Below are positions 1 through 8,211 of a stretch of 14,044 nucleotides of DNA, piece by piece. Source of the DNA: Actinomycetes bacterium (GTDB taxonomy: Bacteria; Actinomycetota; Acidimicrobiia; Acidimicrobiales; RAAP-2); the NCBI GenBank assembly GCA_021805305.1, contig JAJZFO010000038.1, positions 1 through 14,044 on the forward strand, written 5' to 3'. Each line of letters begins with the position of its first letter. Position 1 is the first letter of the stretch. The translations under genes were made by a program, and so were the position numbers. Under the pieces are notes generated by a model. It saw only the letters and a list, made by a program, of their open reading frames with translations, did not search any database and was not told the origin of the DNA.

Positions 1-2
1 CC

Positions 3-122
3 GTGGCCGACGTCGTTCGCGATCCCCGGCGGGCGGATCCGCTGGAGATAACCGACGTGGACTACGGCCTCACCCAGCGACGTCGCTGCGAGCAGCGGTC
101 CCGGACTCGACGCCACCGATGA
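3..122 (+). CDS. Possible C-terminal end of an unidentified protein (partial)
   Basis: This frame is open from the window edge to a TGA at 120-122 and gives 39 residues. It begins VADVVRDPRRADPLEITDVD and ends in an arginine-rich tail. Most codons end in G or C, as in the real genes nearby, and the frame would converge on the NADH dehydrogenase gene 49 bases further on. I do not recognise the family. Short open frames are easily produced by chance at this GC content, and no other frame here is better, so this is only a candidate for the 3' end of a gene lying mostly to the left of the window. Confidence 0.25.
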   Translation: MADVVRDPRRADPLEITDVDYGLTQRRRCEQRSRTRRHR

Positions 123-171
123 GCCCAGCCCTCCGCCGCCGCGGGTTCGTCGCCGGTACGACTTCGCTGCG

Positions 172-1473
172 CTAGTCCACGGTCTCCGCGTCGGCGACGA
201 TGAGGCGCGGGCCCGACGGCCAATCGAAGTAGCGCCACGTCCAGTTGATCATCACGCGCAATTTGTTTCGAAAACCCACCAGGTACCACAGGTGCAAGCC
301 CAGCCACGCCAGCCAACCGAGGGTGCCCTTCACGGTGGGTCCCTTCGGGAGAGTGGCGACGGCGGCGTGGCGACCGATTGTCGCCATGATGCCCTTGTTG
401 TGGAACTTGAAGGGCAGCGCGGGCTTACCTTCGAGTTGTCGGACGATCTGCAGCGCCACGTGTCGCCCCGACTGCATCGCCACGGGCGCCAGCTGCGGAT
501 AGAACGTGTTGTCGCCACTGGGAATCGCGGCGGAATCGCCCACCGCCCAGGCGTTCGTGCGGTCCGCGATCTGCAGGTACTCACTCACCCGCACGCGTCC
601 GCCGGGGCCCGTCTTGTCCTGGACGTCTGAGGCGAGGGTGCCGTTGGCGGTGACGCCCGCGGCCCAGATGACGGCCGCGACGGGCAACCGCTCGCCGTCG
701 GCGAAGCGGATGGCGCGTTCCTCGACCTCGACGACACTGCGACCGAATTCCACTTCGACGCCCATGCGCTCGAGTTCCTTCAGGGCGTAGGCACTGGCCT
801 TCTCGGGGAACGGGGTGAGCAGTCGGGGCGCCATGTCCACCAAGACCACGCGAACGCGCGTCGGGTCGAGTTTGAGACCGTCTCGCTTGATAACGGTCTT
901 GATCAGTTCCGAGAGGGCGCCGGACGTCTCCACGCCCGTGGGGCCGCCACCCACGATCACGAAGTTCAGTCCCACCGGTGCCGTGTCGGCCACCGCGTCC
1001 GCGTGCTCGAGGGCCGAGAGCAAGCGATTGCGCAGGCGGCGCGCGTCCGCCAAGGAATAGAGCGGAATCGCGTGCTCCGAGGCCCCGGGGATCCCGAAGA
1101 ACGCGGCGGTGGCCCCCGTCGCGATGACCAGGTGGTCGTAGGCGAGCTCGGTCCCGTCGCCGAGCACCACGTGCTGACGCGCGTGGTCCACGTGGCTGAC
1201 CTGACCGTGGCGGAACCGGACGTTCGGCGCTTTGCCGAAGACGGTGCGAATGGGGTAGGCCACCTCCGCGGGCTCGAGCATCGCGGTCGCCACCTGGTAA
1301 AGCAGTGGCAGGAACGTGTGAAAATTGTGCCGGTCGACGATGGTGACCCGCACGTTCTTATCGACCAGTCCGCGCGCCACCTCGAGGCCCCCGAATCCTC
1401 CGCCGACGATGACCACGTGGGGCAGGTGCGAGAGGTCACGGATGACGGGGGCGGACTTGGTGGAGATTGCCAT
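172..1473 (-). CDS. ndh: Type II NADH:quinone oxidoreductase (NDH-2), FAD-dependent
   Basis: Single-subunit, non-proton-pumping NADH dehydrogenase that passes electrons from NADH through FAD to membrane quinone on the cytoplasmic face. Counting from an ATG at 1488 (438 aa), the FAD-binding GGGFGGLE is at residues 29-36, a second dinucleotide fold GGGPTGVE at 180-187, the AVGD flavin motif at 315-318, the conserved QLAPVAMQSGRH stretch at 332-343 and KGIMATIGR at 365-373. The C-terminus (about 388-421) is tryptophan-rich and amphipathic, as expected for NDH-2 membrane anchoring. I prefer the ATG at 1473 (433 aa) because a TATGAT -10-like box overlaps the upstream ATG at 1488; neither start has a clear Shine-Dalgarno sequence. 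The gene lies 31 bases (16 from the upstream ATG) behind the MFS gene and may be co-transcribed with it. The family is clear; only the start is uncertain. Confidence 0.9.
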   Translation of the reverse strand: MAISTKSAPVIRDLSHLPHVVIVGGGFGGLEVARGLVDKNVRVTIVDRHNFHTFLPLLYQVATAMLEPAEVAYPIRTVFGKAPNVRFRHGQVSHVDHARQHVVLGDGTELAYDHLVIATGATAAFFGIPGASEHAIPLYSLADARRLRNRLLSALEHADAVADTAPVGLNFVIVGGGPTGVETSGALSELIKTVIKRDGLKLDPTRVRVVLVDMAPRLLTPFPEKASAYALKELERMGVEVEFGRSVVEVEERAIRFADGERLPVAAVIWAAGVTANGTLASDVQDKTGPGGRVRVSEYLQIADRTNAWAVGDSAAIPSGDNTFYPQLAPVAMQSGRHVALQIVRQLEGKPALPFKFHNKGIMATIGRHAAVATLPKGPTVKGTLGWLAWLGLHLWYLVGFRNKLRVMINWTWRYFDWPSGPRLIVADAETVD

Positions 1474-1512
1474 ATCTGTATTAATCATACTTCACGAGAA
1501 ATAATTAATTTC
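1474..1512 (-). promoter_or_regulatory. AT-rich candidate promoter of the NDH-2 gene
   Basis: A sharply AT-rich patch sits between the MFS stop and the NDH-2 start. Read on the minus strand it contains TATGAT (1489-1484), ten bases before the ATG at 1473, which would give a very short leader. No good -35 box is seen. It is a possible extra promoter for ndh inside an otherwise tightly spaced pair. Confidence 0.35.
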
Positions 1513-2806
1513 CGTGATGAGCCGCCCGGCGCCCGACGGCGTAGAAAACTCCCCCGACCAACATGACGACCGCGAGGAACTGGTCGCCCGCCCCGAAGTC
1601 CAGACTGATGGCGACGGGAATCAACGCGCCCACCACCCACGCGAGCTGTTGACGGACCGCGAAGCGCGCGAAGGTCCGCCCCTGCGCCCCCGCGGGCACC
1701 TGTCGTTGGGTGATGGCGTCAAAACTGGGCTGCGCCACGGCGGCGCACAATCCCAACCACGCCGCGAGGGTCGTCTGACCGATCAGCGTCGGGTGTCGCG
1801 ACGCGACGGCGGCCCCGACCCCGGTGCCCAGCACCGACAGCGTCAACAGCGCGGTTTCGCCGAGGGCGTTGCGCACGCGGGTCACGAGGCCGAGTCCCAC
1901 CAGTGAACCGAGCGCACTCGCCGACAGTGCGAAAGCGAACCATTGCAATCCCGCGTGATCGCGGCGAAGTCCGAAGGCGAGCAAGAAGGACCCGAAGCCC
2001 ACCGCGAAACGCATCAGGGACGACGCACTTAAGCTCCACGTCACCTCACCCACGCCCAGGGGCACCAAGGCGTGCAGGTCGCGCTCCTCGGGGGTCATCG
2101 CCACACCGTCCCGCGCCGTCGCCGCGGGTCGTTGCAGGCGCACACTCGCGACGGTGGCGGCGGCGAACACCCCTGCGGCGAGCCACAGCACGCTCGTGGC
2201 ACCCAACGTCTTGAGCACCGCCGCACCCAGGGAACCCGCCAGGAGTCCGCTCAGCGTACCCAGGAGGGTCAGTTGCGCGTTGAAACCCGCAAAACCCCGT
2301 CGCTCCTTCACGCCCTCGCTCGGCCACCCCGACTGACCGACGCCGGTGGCGTGCTCGAGGAACTGGTCCGTCCGGGCCATCTCCGGGACCAGCGCCCCGC
2401 GGGTGACGCCGTAGAGCTTGGACGAGACGAGGACGGCGAACGCTTCGGGGAACAACCAAAGAGAGTTCAAGTGCTGGCTCATCGACCAGCACAACACCAC
2501 CCGCACCGCCGCCGACAACGCCACCAGGATACGTCGACCATTGGCCGAACGGTCGATGAGCGGCCCCAGAATCGGCGACACGACGGCGAAGGGCGCGATG
2601 GTCAACAGCAGGTAGGCGAGAACCTTGGACTTGGCCTCGGTGGGTGAGACGGAGAAGAAGAGCGAGCCCGCGAGCGATACCGTGACCATGGTGTCGCCGG
2701 CCATCATCACGACGTGCACGAGTGCCAGTCGGCCGAAGGCGGTGCCCTGGTCAAAGAGGTCCCGCAGGGACGCCCACGTCAGTGAAGCCAGTCCACGTCG
2801 AGGCAC
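1505..2806 (-). CDS. Major facilitator superfamily (MFS) transporter
   Basis: Polytopic inner-membrane permease of 433 residues with about twelve hydrophobic segments, the usual MFS layout. The loop between helices 2 and 3 carries GPLIDRSANGRR, a recognisable form of MFS motif A (G-x3-D-R-x-G-R-R). Members usually exchange small molecules or drugs against protons; nothing visible fixes the substrate, and the family looks closest to uncharacterised efflux-type MFS proteins. The start is a GTG at 2806-2804, chosen because TAGGGT lies exactly six bases upstream, the spacing of a leaderless transcript; there is no Shine-Dalgarno sequence. It is transcribed divergently from the ABC exporter, and its TAA stop (1507-1505) lies 31 bases before the NDH-2 start. 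The functional link between transporter and dehydrogenase is not obvious. Confidence 0.85.
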   Translation of the reverse strand: MPRRGLASLTWASLRDLFDQGTAFGRLALVHVVMMAGDTMVTVSLAGSLFFSVSPTEAKSKVLAYLLLTIAPFAVVSPILGPLIDRSANGRRILVALSAAVRVVLCWSMSQHLNSLWLFPEAFAVLVSSKLYGVTRGALVPEMARTDQFLEHATGVGQSGWPSEGVKERRGFAGFNAQLTLLGTLSGLLAGSLGAAVLKTLGATSVLWLAAGVFAAATVASVRLQRPAATARDGVAMTPEERDLHALVPLGVGEVTWSLSASSLMRFAVGFGSFLLAFGLRRDHAGLQWFAFALSASALGSLVGLGLVTRVRNALGETALLTLSVLGTGVGAAVASRHPTLIGQTTLAAWLGLCAAVAQPSFDAITQRQVPAGAQGRTFARFAVRQQLAWVVGALIPVAISLDFGAGDQFLAVVMLVGGVFYAVGRRAAHHGN

Positions 2807-2812
2807 GCCACC

Positions 2813-2818
2813 ACCCTA
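2813..2818 (-). promoter_or_regulatory. Leaderless -10 box of the MFS gene
   Basis: On the minus strand TAGGGT is followed by six bases and then the GTG start codon. This is the spacing known for leaderless actinobacterial transcripts, where the first base of the start codon is +1. No convincing -35 box is seen. Confidence 0.6.
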
Positions 2819-2870
2819 GTTATCCCCGGACGACCGCAGGGGTTTCGACGCGAACGCCCCACGTCGTGCC

Positions 2871-2876
2871 TAGGCT
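2871..2876 (+). promoter_or_regulatory. Leaderless -10 box of the ABC transporter operon
   Basis: TAGGCT is followed by six bases (GTGCGC) and the GTG at 2883. The spacing matches that of the divergent MFS gene and selects 2883 rather than the GTG at 2877 as the start. The two -10 boxes face away from each other within about 65 bases, so the promoters must be closely packed. Confidence 0.55.
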
Positions 2877-2882
2877 GTGCGC

Positions 2883-3844
<962 letters not shown>

Positions 3845-3845
<1 letters not shown>

Positions 3846-4702
3846 TGAGCCTCCCCGCCCCCGATTATCACGCCCGACCTCCTCGTAGCACCTTGTCCGC
3901 GAGTCGCGCGGCGCTCGGCGCCCTCTTGCTGCGCGACATCACGGTGCTGCGCAAGGACGTCAAGTTATTCGTCCTGCGCACCATCATTCAACCCTTCCTC
4001 CTGTGTTTCGTCTTCTTATTCGTCTTCCCCAAGATCGGCCAGTCCGTCGGCGGGGGCTCCGGGGCCGGTGATTTCGCGACGGTGCTGGTGGCGGGGGTGG
4101 TGGGCATCTCGATCATGTTCCAGGGCGTGCAGTCGGTGGCGCTGCAGATGTCCCAGGAGTTCGGCTTTACGCGCGAGATTGAAGACCGAGTTCAGGCCCC
4201 GTGCCCCATATGGCTCGTCGCCCTGGAGAAGGTCGTCTCGGGAGCCCTCCAGGGCATGGTCTCGGCGGCCATCGTGCTGCCCATCGCGGCCCTGGTGCAC
4301 GCCCGCGGCGTCGAGGCGTCCATCCACGTCCACTGGCTCGTGATGTTGACCCTCGTCCCGTTGGCCTGCGTGGCGATGGGTTCGCTCGGGTTGGTGCTGG
4401 GCACGAGTTTTGAACCGCGCAACATCGGCTTGATGTTCGGCTTCATCATCTTGCCCATCACGTTCCTCGGGGGAACGTACTACCAATGGGACCGTCTCGC
4501 CCCGGTCAAGATCGGCTCGTGGCACTGGCTGCAGACCGTGGTGCTCCTCAATCCCCTGCTCTACGTCAACGAGGGGATGCGGGCCGCGTTCACCGACGTG
4601 CCCCACGTCCACCTCTACGTGATCTACCCCGTCCTCGTCCTGTTCTGCGCGGGTTTTCTCTCACTGGGCCTGCGCAATTTCCGCCGGCGGGTCCTCGCCT
4701 AA
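3845..4702 (+). CDS. ABC-2 type transporter permease
   Basis: Membrane subunit of 285 residues partnering the preceding ATPase. It has about six hydrophobic segments: near residues 40-60 (IIQPFLLCFVFLFVFP), 75-100, 128-150, 160-182, 190-210 (FGFIILPITFLGGTYY) and the C-terminal stretch before GLRNFRRR. The sequence NPLLYVNEGMRAAFT before the last helix fits the conserved C-terminal region of ABC-2 permeases. The ATG overlaps the ATPase stop by one base. The TAA at 4700-4702 overlaps the stop of the convergent membrane-protein gene, so there is no room for a separate terminator. Exporter polarity is inferred from the family. Confidence 0.9.
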
Positions 4703-5097
4703 GACAAGTCGTCGTTCACCTGGCCACCGCGATCAGGCGGGGCGGAATCCGTCGCGGCGCGCGGCCGTTGGAGAGTGAAGTTGTAGGCGTTCAGGTGATC
4801 GTTGTCGCGACTGTAGCGACCAGCCTTCAAGTCCTTCATGTAGCGCCGTTCGCCGGCCATCGAACGACGGGTCAGCAGGAGTCCCGCCAAGACGAGGAGT
4901 CCACCGAGCACGGCGAACACGAACCCTTCGGCGTAGGGCCAGACGATATTGAGGCACCGAGCCGGGACGCTGAAGCCGCGCACCGGGTGCGCCACCGCGG
5001 CGTTGCAGTAGGAATTGAGGGCACCCTCGCGGTGCACCAGCCAGCCCCCGTACACCGCGGACGCCAATCCCAGGACGAACATCACGCGTTTTGCCAT
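4699..5097 (-). CDS. Small membrane protein with two helices and a cysteine pair, unknown function
   Basis: A 132-residue protein I cannot place in a named family. It starts MAKRVMFVLGLASAVYGGWL, a hydrophobic segment that is either a first helix or an uncleaved signal, and has a second strong helix at about 57-76 (EGFVFAVLGGLLVLAGLLLT). Between them an outward-facing loop carries C31 and C48, which could form a disulfide. The C-terminal half is polar, charged and probably cytoplasmic. The open frame extends much further upstream, but the ATG at 5097 is preferred because TATTGT lies exactly six bases before it (leaderless spacing), and the upstream extension is antisense to the DUF393 gene. 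A thiol-disulfide protein divergent from it makes a redox link tempting, but this is only inference. Confidence 0.65.
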   Translation of the reverse strand: MAKRVMFVLGLASAVYGGWLVHREGALNSYCNAAVAHPVRGFSVPARCLNIVWPYAEGFVFAVLGGLLVLAGLLLTRRSMAGERRYMKDLKAGRYSRDNDHLNAYNFTLQRPRAATDSAPPDRGGQVNDDLS

Positions 5098-5103
5098 AGA
5101 TTC

Positions 5104-5109
5104 ACAATA
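5104..5109 (-). promoter_or_regulatory. Leaderless -10 box for the small membrane protein
   Basis: On the minus strand TATTGT is followed by six bases (GAATCT) and the ATG at 5097. There is no Shine-Dalgarno sequence. The overlapping plus-strand TAGATT (5097-5102) is a possible -10 for the divergent DUF393 gene, so the two promoters may interlock. Confidence 0.5.
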
Positions 5110-5149
5110 GGAGTCCCGCACTCCGTGCCGAGGGAGGATGGGCGCTTCG

Positions 5150-5569
5150 ATGGCGAATGCTGAACGACTTCTAATATTCGATGGTGACTGCGGCTTTTGC
5201 GGCGCCTGCGCGCGCTGGATGGAGCGGCGCTGGTCGCGCGCACCGCGACCACGCGCGATCGCGTGGCAGTCACTCGACCGCGAGCAACCTCCGTTCGAGA
5301 CACCGACTCTCGCGCAGTTCAGCGAGTCCGTGTGGTGGATCGACGGCGAGCGCCGCGAAGCCGGTTCGCGCGCCATCGCCCACGCGCTGCTCGCCGCGAC
5401 GCGACCGTGGCCGCTGGTCGGCGTCGCGCTGCGCACCCCGCCGCTCTCGTGGGCCGCGGCTCCCCTCTATCGAAGCGTCGCGCGGCATCGGCACCGTTTT
5501 CCCGGCGCTACCAGTGCCTGTGCGACGGGCGGATCAGCCCGCCACCGCACCGGCCGGCGCGGCTCCTAG
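5150..5569 (+). CDS. DCC-type thiol-disulfide oxidoreductase-like protein (DUF393)
   Basis: The protein begins MANAERLLIFDGDCGFCGAC, the hallmark DxDCxxC of the DCC (DUF393) family, with the CGFC pair at residues 14-17 if the ATG at 5150 is used (139 aa). The C-terminal PLYRSVARHRHRFPG is also typical of the family. Members have a thioredoxin-like fold and are presumed redox proteins, but their substrates are unknown. An upstream in-frame ATG at 5138 is possible; the purine run AGGGAGG (5131-5137) abuts it and lies 12 bases from 5150, so the start is not settled. The last 20 residues are arginine-, serine- and glycine-rich and poorly conserved in character. The TAG at 5567-5569 overlaps the convergent methyltransferase stop within a CTAG. 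Confidence 0.8.
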   Translation: MANAERLLIFDGDCGFCGACARWMERRWSRAPRPRAIAWQSLDREQPPFETPTLAQFSESVWWIDGERREAGSRAIAHALLAATRPWPLVGVALRTPPLSWAAAPLYRSVARHRHRFPGATSACATGGSARHRTGRRGS

Positions 5570-6339
5570 ACGTCCCACCAGATCGTCGCCAGATCCCTCG
5601 TCACCGCCGGGGGGTCGCTGCGCAGATACTCGAGCACCTCGGCCTCGCGCTCGGCCGCCAGACACAGCCGCACCCGCGCGAAGTGGGCGGCCTGTTCGAG
5701 GTCCTGCTCCACACGCATCGTGCCGCTCCACAGTTCCATCGACGCCGAGATGCCCATTTCCGCCACGACCGCCATCAAGCCCGCCGGTGTGGGCTTGGTC
5801 GGCCGCTCGATCTGCCAGAAGTGGCGCCAGGCCCCCGAGAGGCTCGAGAGAGGGTGGCGCAGAGGAAGTTCGAGCACCACCCGGCGACGGGCGTGGTCGT
5901 GCAGGGCGCGAATGAAGGGGACGATGTCACTCACGTTGTAGGCGACGTGATGCGAGGTAACCACGTCGGCGCCAGGTACATGGGCGGCCACCTCGGGCCA
6001 GAAGCCCAGGTAGGTCTCGGCTCGCACCCCGCGCGACGCGGCGTTATTCGCGAACATCTCGAGCATCTCACTTTGGTGGTCGACGCCGATGACGTGGGTC
6101 GCGGGTGGCGTCAGCGCGAAGGCGGCCACGCCACCCCCACATCCGACGTCGAGCACCGACGACCCTTCGCTCAGGGCCTCGCGAGCTCGCTGGTGCGAAG
6201 GGGTATCGGCGATGACCTCCGGCACGTCGAAGAGGACCGGGGGATGGATCCACGGACTCTCGCTCGCCTGCTCCACTATCCCCGGGGGAATCGCCCACGC
6301 GGCCAGGTCACGGGCCCACATGTCGGCGTCGTACGTCAC
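5566..6339 (-). CDS. Class I SAM-dependent methyltransferase
   Basis: A 257-residue cytosolic methyltransferase, from a GTG at 6339. Motif I is VLDVGCGGG at residues 62-70, followed by IGVDHQSEML with the ribose-binding acidic residue D87 and by VTSHHVAYNV in the motif IV position, so a Rossmann-fold SAM-binding core is clear. The acceptor molecule is unknown. An upstream frame would add 17 residues, but the GTG at 6339 overlaps the stop of the 53-residue gene (GTGA), a classic coupled arrangement. TATCCT also lies six bases before it, so it could alternatively start a leaderless transcript. Its position suggests it is the last gene of the CsoR/CoA-disulfide reductase operon, where methylation of a thiol or small molecule is conceivable but not shown. 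Confidence 0.8.
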   Translation of the reverse strand: MTYDADMWARDLAAWAIPPGIVEQASESPWIHPPVLFDVPEVIADTPSHQRAREALSEGSSVLDVGCGGGVAAFALTPPATHVIGVDHQSEMLEMFANNAASRGVRAETYLGFWPEVAAHVPGADVVTSHHVAYNVSDIVPFIRALHDHARRRVVLELPLRHPLSSLSGAWRHFWQIERPTKPTPAGLMAVVAEMGISASMELWSGTMRVEQDLEQAAHFARVRLCLAAEREAEVLEYLRSDPPAVTRDLATIWWDV

Positions 6340-6497
6340 CGCCCCAGGATACGAGAAAAGAAGCCACCGCTTGAGGGCTCTTGCACGCACGCGCAGCGGT
6401 CGGCCTTGGCCACACCCTTGAGCGCTTGTTCGATGTGGTTACCGCAGCCCGCCCAGGTGGGCTTACCGCAGCGGCGACAGGTGGTCTGGTGACACAT
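6336..6497 (-). CDS. 53-residue cysteine-rich small protein, putative zinc ribbon
   Basis: A short gene encoding MCHQTTCRRCGKPTWAGCGN and a further 33 residues. Cysteines lie at 2, 7, 10, 18, 35 and 37 (CRRC, AGCGNH, RCAC), with a histidine at 21, so metal binding is likely. Proteins with this CxxCGKxTWxGCGxH pattern are, as I recall, widespread short hypothetical proteins, often with copper or zinc genes, but their role is not established. The ATG at 6497 has AGGA a few bases upstream. The TGA overlaps the GTG start of the methyltransferase, and the gene lies 54 bases behind the CoA-disulfide reductase. The conserved cysteine spacing and the coupling make it a credible real gene despite its size. 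Confidence 0.75.
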   Translation of the reverse strand: MCHQTTCRRCGKPTWAGCGNHIEQALKGVAKADRCACVQEPSSGGFFSRILGR

Positions 6498-6544
6498 ACT
6501 TCCTACTTTCTGTTGTGAAGTGACGACTGATGACGAGGGGGGTC

Positions 6545-6570
6545 CGAGACCTCAGCGGCTCAGGGTCTCG
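6545..6570 (-). other. Hairpin across the CoA-disulfide reductase stop codon
   Basis: The arms CGAGACCT (6545-6552) and AGGGTCTCG (6562-6570) pair with one bulged base around an eight- to nine-base loop. On the transcript the stem is followed by a C-rich run and no U tract, so it is not a standard intrinsic terminator. It could instead be a processing or attenuation structure that sets the level of the downstream small protein and methyltransferase. Confidence 0.35.
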
Positions 6571-8201
6571 AGGGTGAGTCCGACGGCGGGTGAGTGGCTC
6601 CAGGTCGCGTAGCCACCGTCGAGATTGCGCACGTCCCGGCCCCACTGATTCAGGATCTGCGTCGCGACGTGGCCACGTTGGCCGACCTGGCAGAACACCA
6701 GTACCGGACCCTCGGGTAGTTCGCCGCGTCGCTCGCGCAATTCGTCGACGGGAATGTTGATCGCGTCCGGGAGGGACCCTCGTTCGAACTCACGACGGGT
6801 GCGCACGTCGAGCAACGTCACGCCCGACGAGCGCAACTCCTCCACCTCGTGCCACTGCGTCGTGCGTTCGAGGCCCGAGAGCACGTTGCCCGCCACGTAA
6901 CCCAACATGTTGACGGGGTCCTTGGCCGAACCGAAGGGCGGAGAGTAGGCGAGCTCCAAGTCGGCGAGCTCCGCCGCCCCGATCCCTCCGCGCAGTGCCG
7001 TGGCGAGGACGTCGATGCGCTTGTCCACCCCCTCGGTCCCGACCCCCTGCGCGCCGAGCAGGGCGCCCGTGGCGGGATCGACCAGAATCTTGAGCGACAT
7101 GGGCCGGGCGTCGGGGTAATAGCCCGCGTGCGAACTCGGGTGGGTGTGGATGGCCACGACCGAGCGCCCCGCCGCGCTGAGGCGCTTCTCGCTCCAGCCC
7201 GTCGTGGCGACGGTGAGGTCGAAGACCTTGACGATGGCCGTGCCGATGGTGGTGCGGGGTCGCACCTCGCGACCGGCGATGTGATCGGCCACCAGGCGAC
7301 CCTGACGCTTGGCGATATTCGAGAGGGGAACCAGCGTGGCACTACCGTCGAGCGCGTCCATCTTCTCCGCCGCGTCACCCACCGCGTAGATGGTCGGTTC
7401 ACTCGTCTGATTAAAGCCGTTGACCGCGATGCCACCGCGGGGACCGATGTCGAGACCCGCTCCGCGCGCCAAGGCCGTGTCGGGTCGGACCCCAATGGCC
7501 AACACCACCAGGTCCGCGTCGATCTCCTCGCCCGAGGACAGGTGGACCGACGTCGAAGCAACGTCGGTCACACTGGCGCCGAGGTGCAGCGTGACGCCCT
7601 GGCGCACGACTTCGTCGGCCACCAGGGTGGCCATCTCCGCGTCGAGGGGGGCGAGCAACTGCGAGGCCGCCTCGACGATGTGCGTGGGGATTCCGCGGTG
7701 CATGAGGTTCTCGGCGATCTCCAGCCCAATGAAGCCACCGCCGATGACCACGGCGCTGCGCGGAGCGTCCCGCACGACCGCGCTGAGGCGCTCCACGTCC
7801 TCGACCGTGCGCAGCGGGTACGCCCGCTCGATGCCCGGAATCGACGGCACCACCGGCGACGCGCCCGGGCTCAGCACCAGTGCGTCGTAGTCCAGTTCGT
7901 AGGGCGCCGCGCCGTCGAGGGGACGCACCACTACGCGTCGGGCGACGGTGTCGATACCGACGACCTCGCTCTCGACGCGCACGTCGATACGAAATCTCTC
8001 GTGCAAGGACGCCGGTGTCTGCAGCAGCAGGTCGGCTTCCTTCTCGATGACGCCACCCACGTAGTAGGGCAGGCCGCAGTTCGCGTACGAGACGTGCGCG
8101 CTACGTTCAATCACGACAATGGACGCGTCTTCGACCAGACGACGCAACCGCGTCGCCACGGACATTCCCCCGGCAACTCCCCCGACAATGACTACCTTCA
8201 T
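6552..8201 (-). CDS. Coenzyme A-disulfide reductase fused to a rhodanese domain (CoADR-Rhd)
   Basis: A 549-residue flavoprotein. The N-terminal FAD/NAD(P) reductase (1 to about 445) has GGVAGG at 7-12, the single redox cysteine C42 in YANCGLPYY, a second dinucleotide fold GGGFIGLE at 154-161, and AVGD at 273-276. Tyr361 and Tyr419 (AYSPPFGSAKDPVN) match the catalytic tyrosines known from CoA-disulfide reductase. A rhodanese domain follows (about 448-535) with active-site C504 in the loop CQVGQR. Such fusions reduce CoA disulfide, CoA persulfide or polysulfide with NAD(P)H. AGGAG seven bases before the ATG overlaps the stop of the repressor gene, so the two are tightly coupled. Family identity is firm; the preferred substrate (CoA-S-S-CoA or persulfide) is inferred. 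Confidence 0.92.
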   Translation of the reverse strand: MKVVIVGGVAGGMSVATRLRRLVEDASIVVIERSAHVSYANCGLPYYVGGVIEKEADLLLQTPASLHERFRIDVRVESEVVGIDTVARRVVVRPLDGAAPYELDYDALVLSPGASPVVPSIPGIERAYPLRTVEDVERLSAVVRDAPRSAVVIGGGFIGLEIAENLMHRGIPTHIVEAASQLLAPLDAEMATLVADEVVRQGVTLHLGASVTDVASTSVHLSSGEEIDADLVVLAIGVRPDTALARGAGLDIGPRGGIAVNGFNQTSEPTIYAVGDAAEKMDALDGSATLVPLSNIAKRQGRLVADHIAGREVRPRTTIGTAIVKVFDLTVATTGWSEKRLSAAGRSVVAIHTHPSSHAGYYPDARPMSLKILVDPATGALLGAQGVGTEGVDKRIDVLATALRGGIGAAELADLELAYSPPFGSAKDPVNMLGYVAGNVLSGLERTTQWHEVEELRSSGVTLLDVRTRREFERGSLPDAINIPVDELRERRGELPEGPVLVFCQVGQRGHVATQILNQWGRDVRNLDGGYATWSHSPAVGLTLETLSR

Positions 8202-8211
8202 TATTATTCTC

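Noticed and set aside
5098..5436. An N-terminal extension of the small membrane protein.
   Set aside because: It is antisense to the DUF393 gene, lacks membrane or family character, and a leaderless -10 box points to the ATG at 5097.
5197..6492. A 431-codon open frame on the plus strand across the DUF393 and methyltransferase genes.
   Set aside because: It contains no recognisable motif and overlaps two genes with clear signatures; the composition is that of a shadow.
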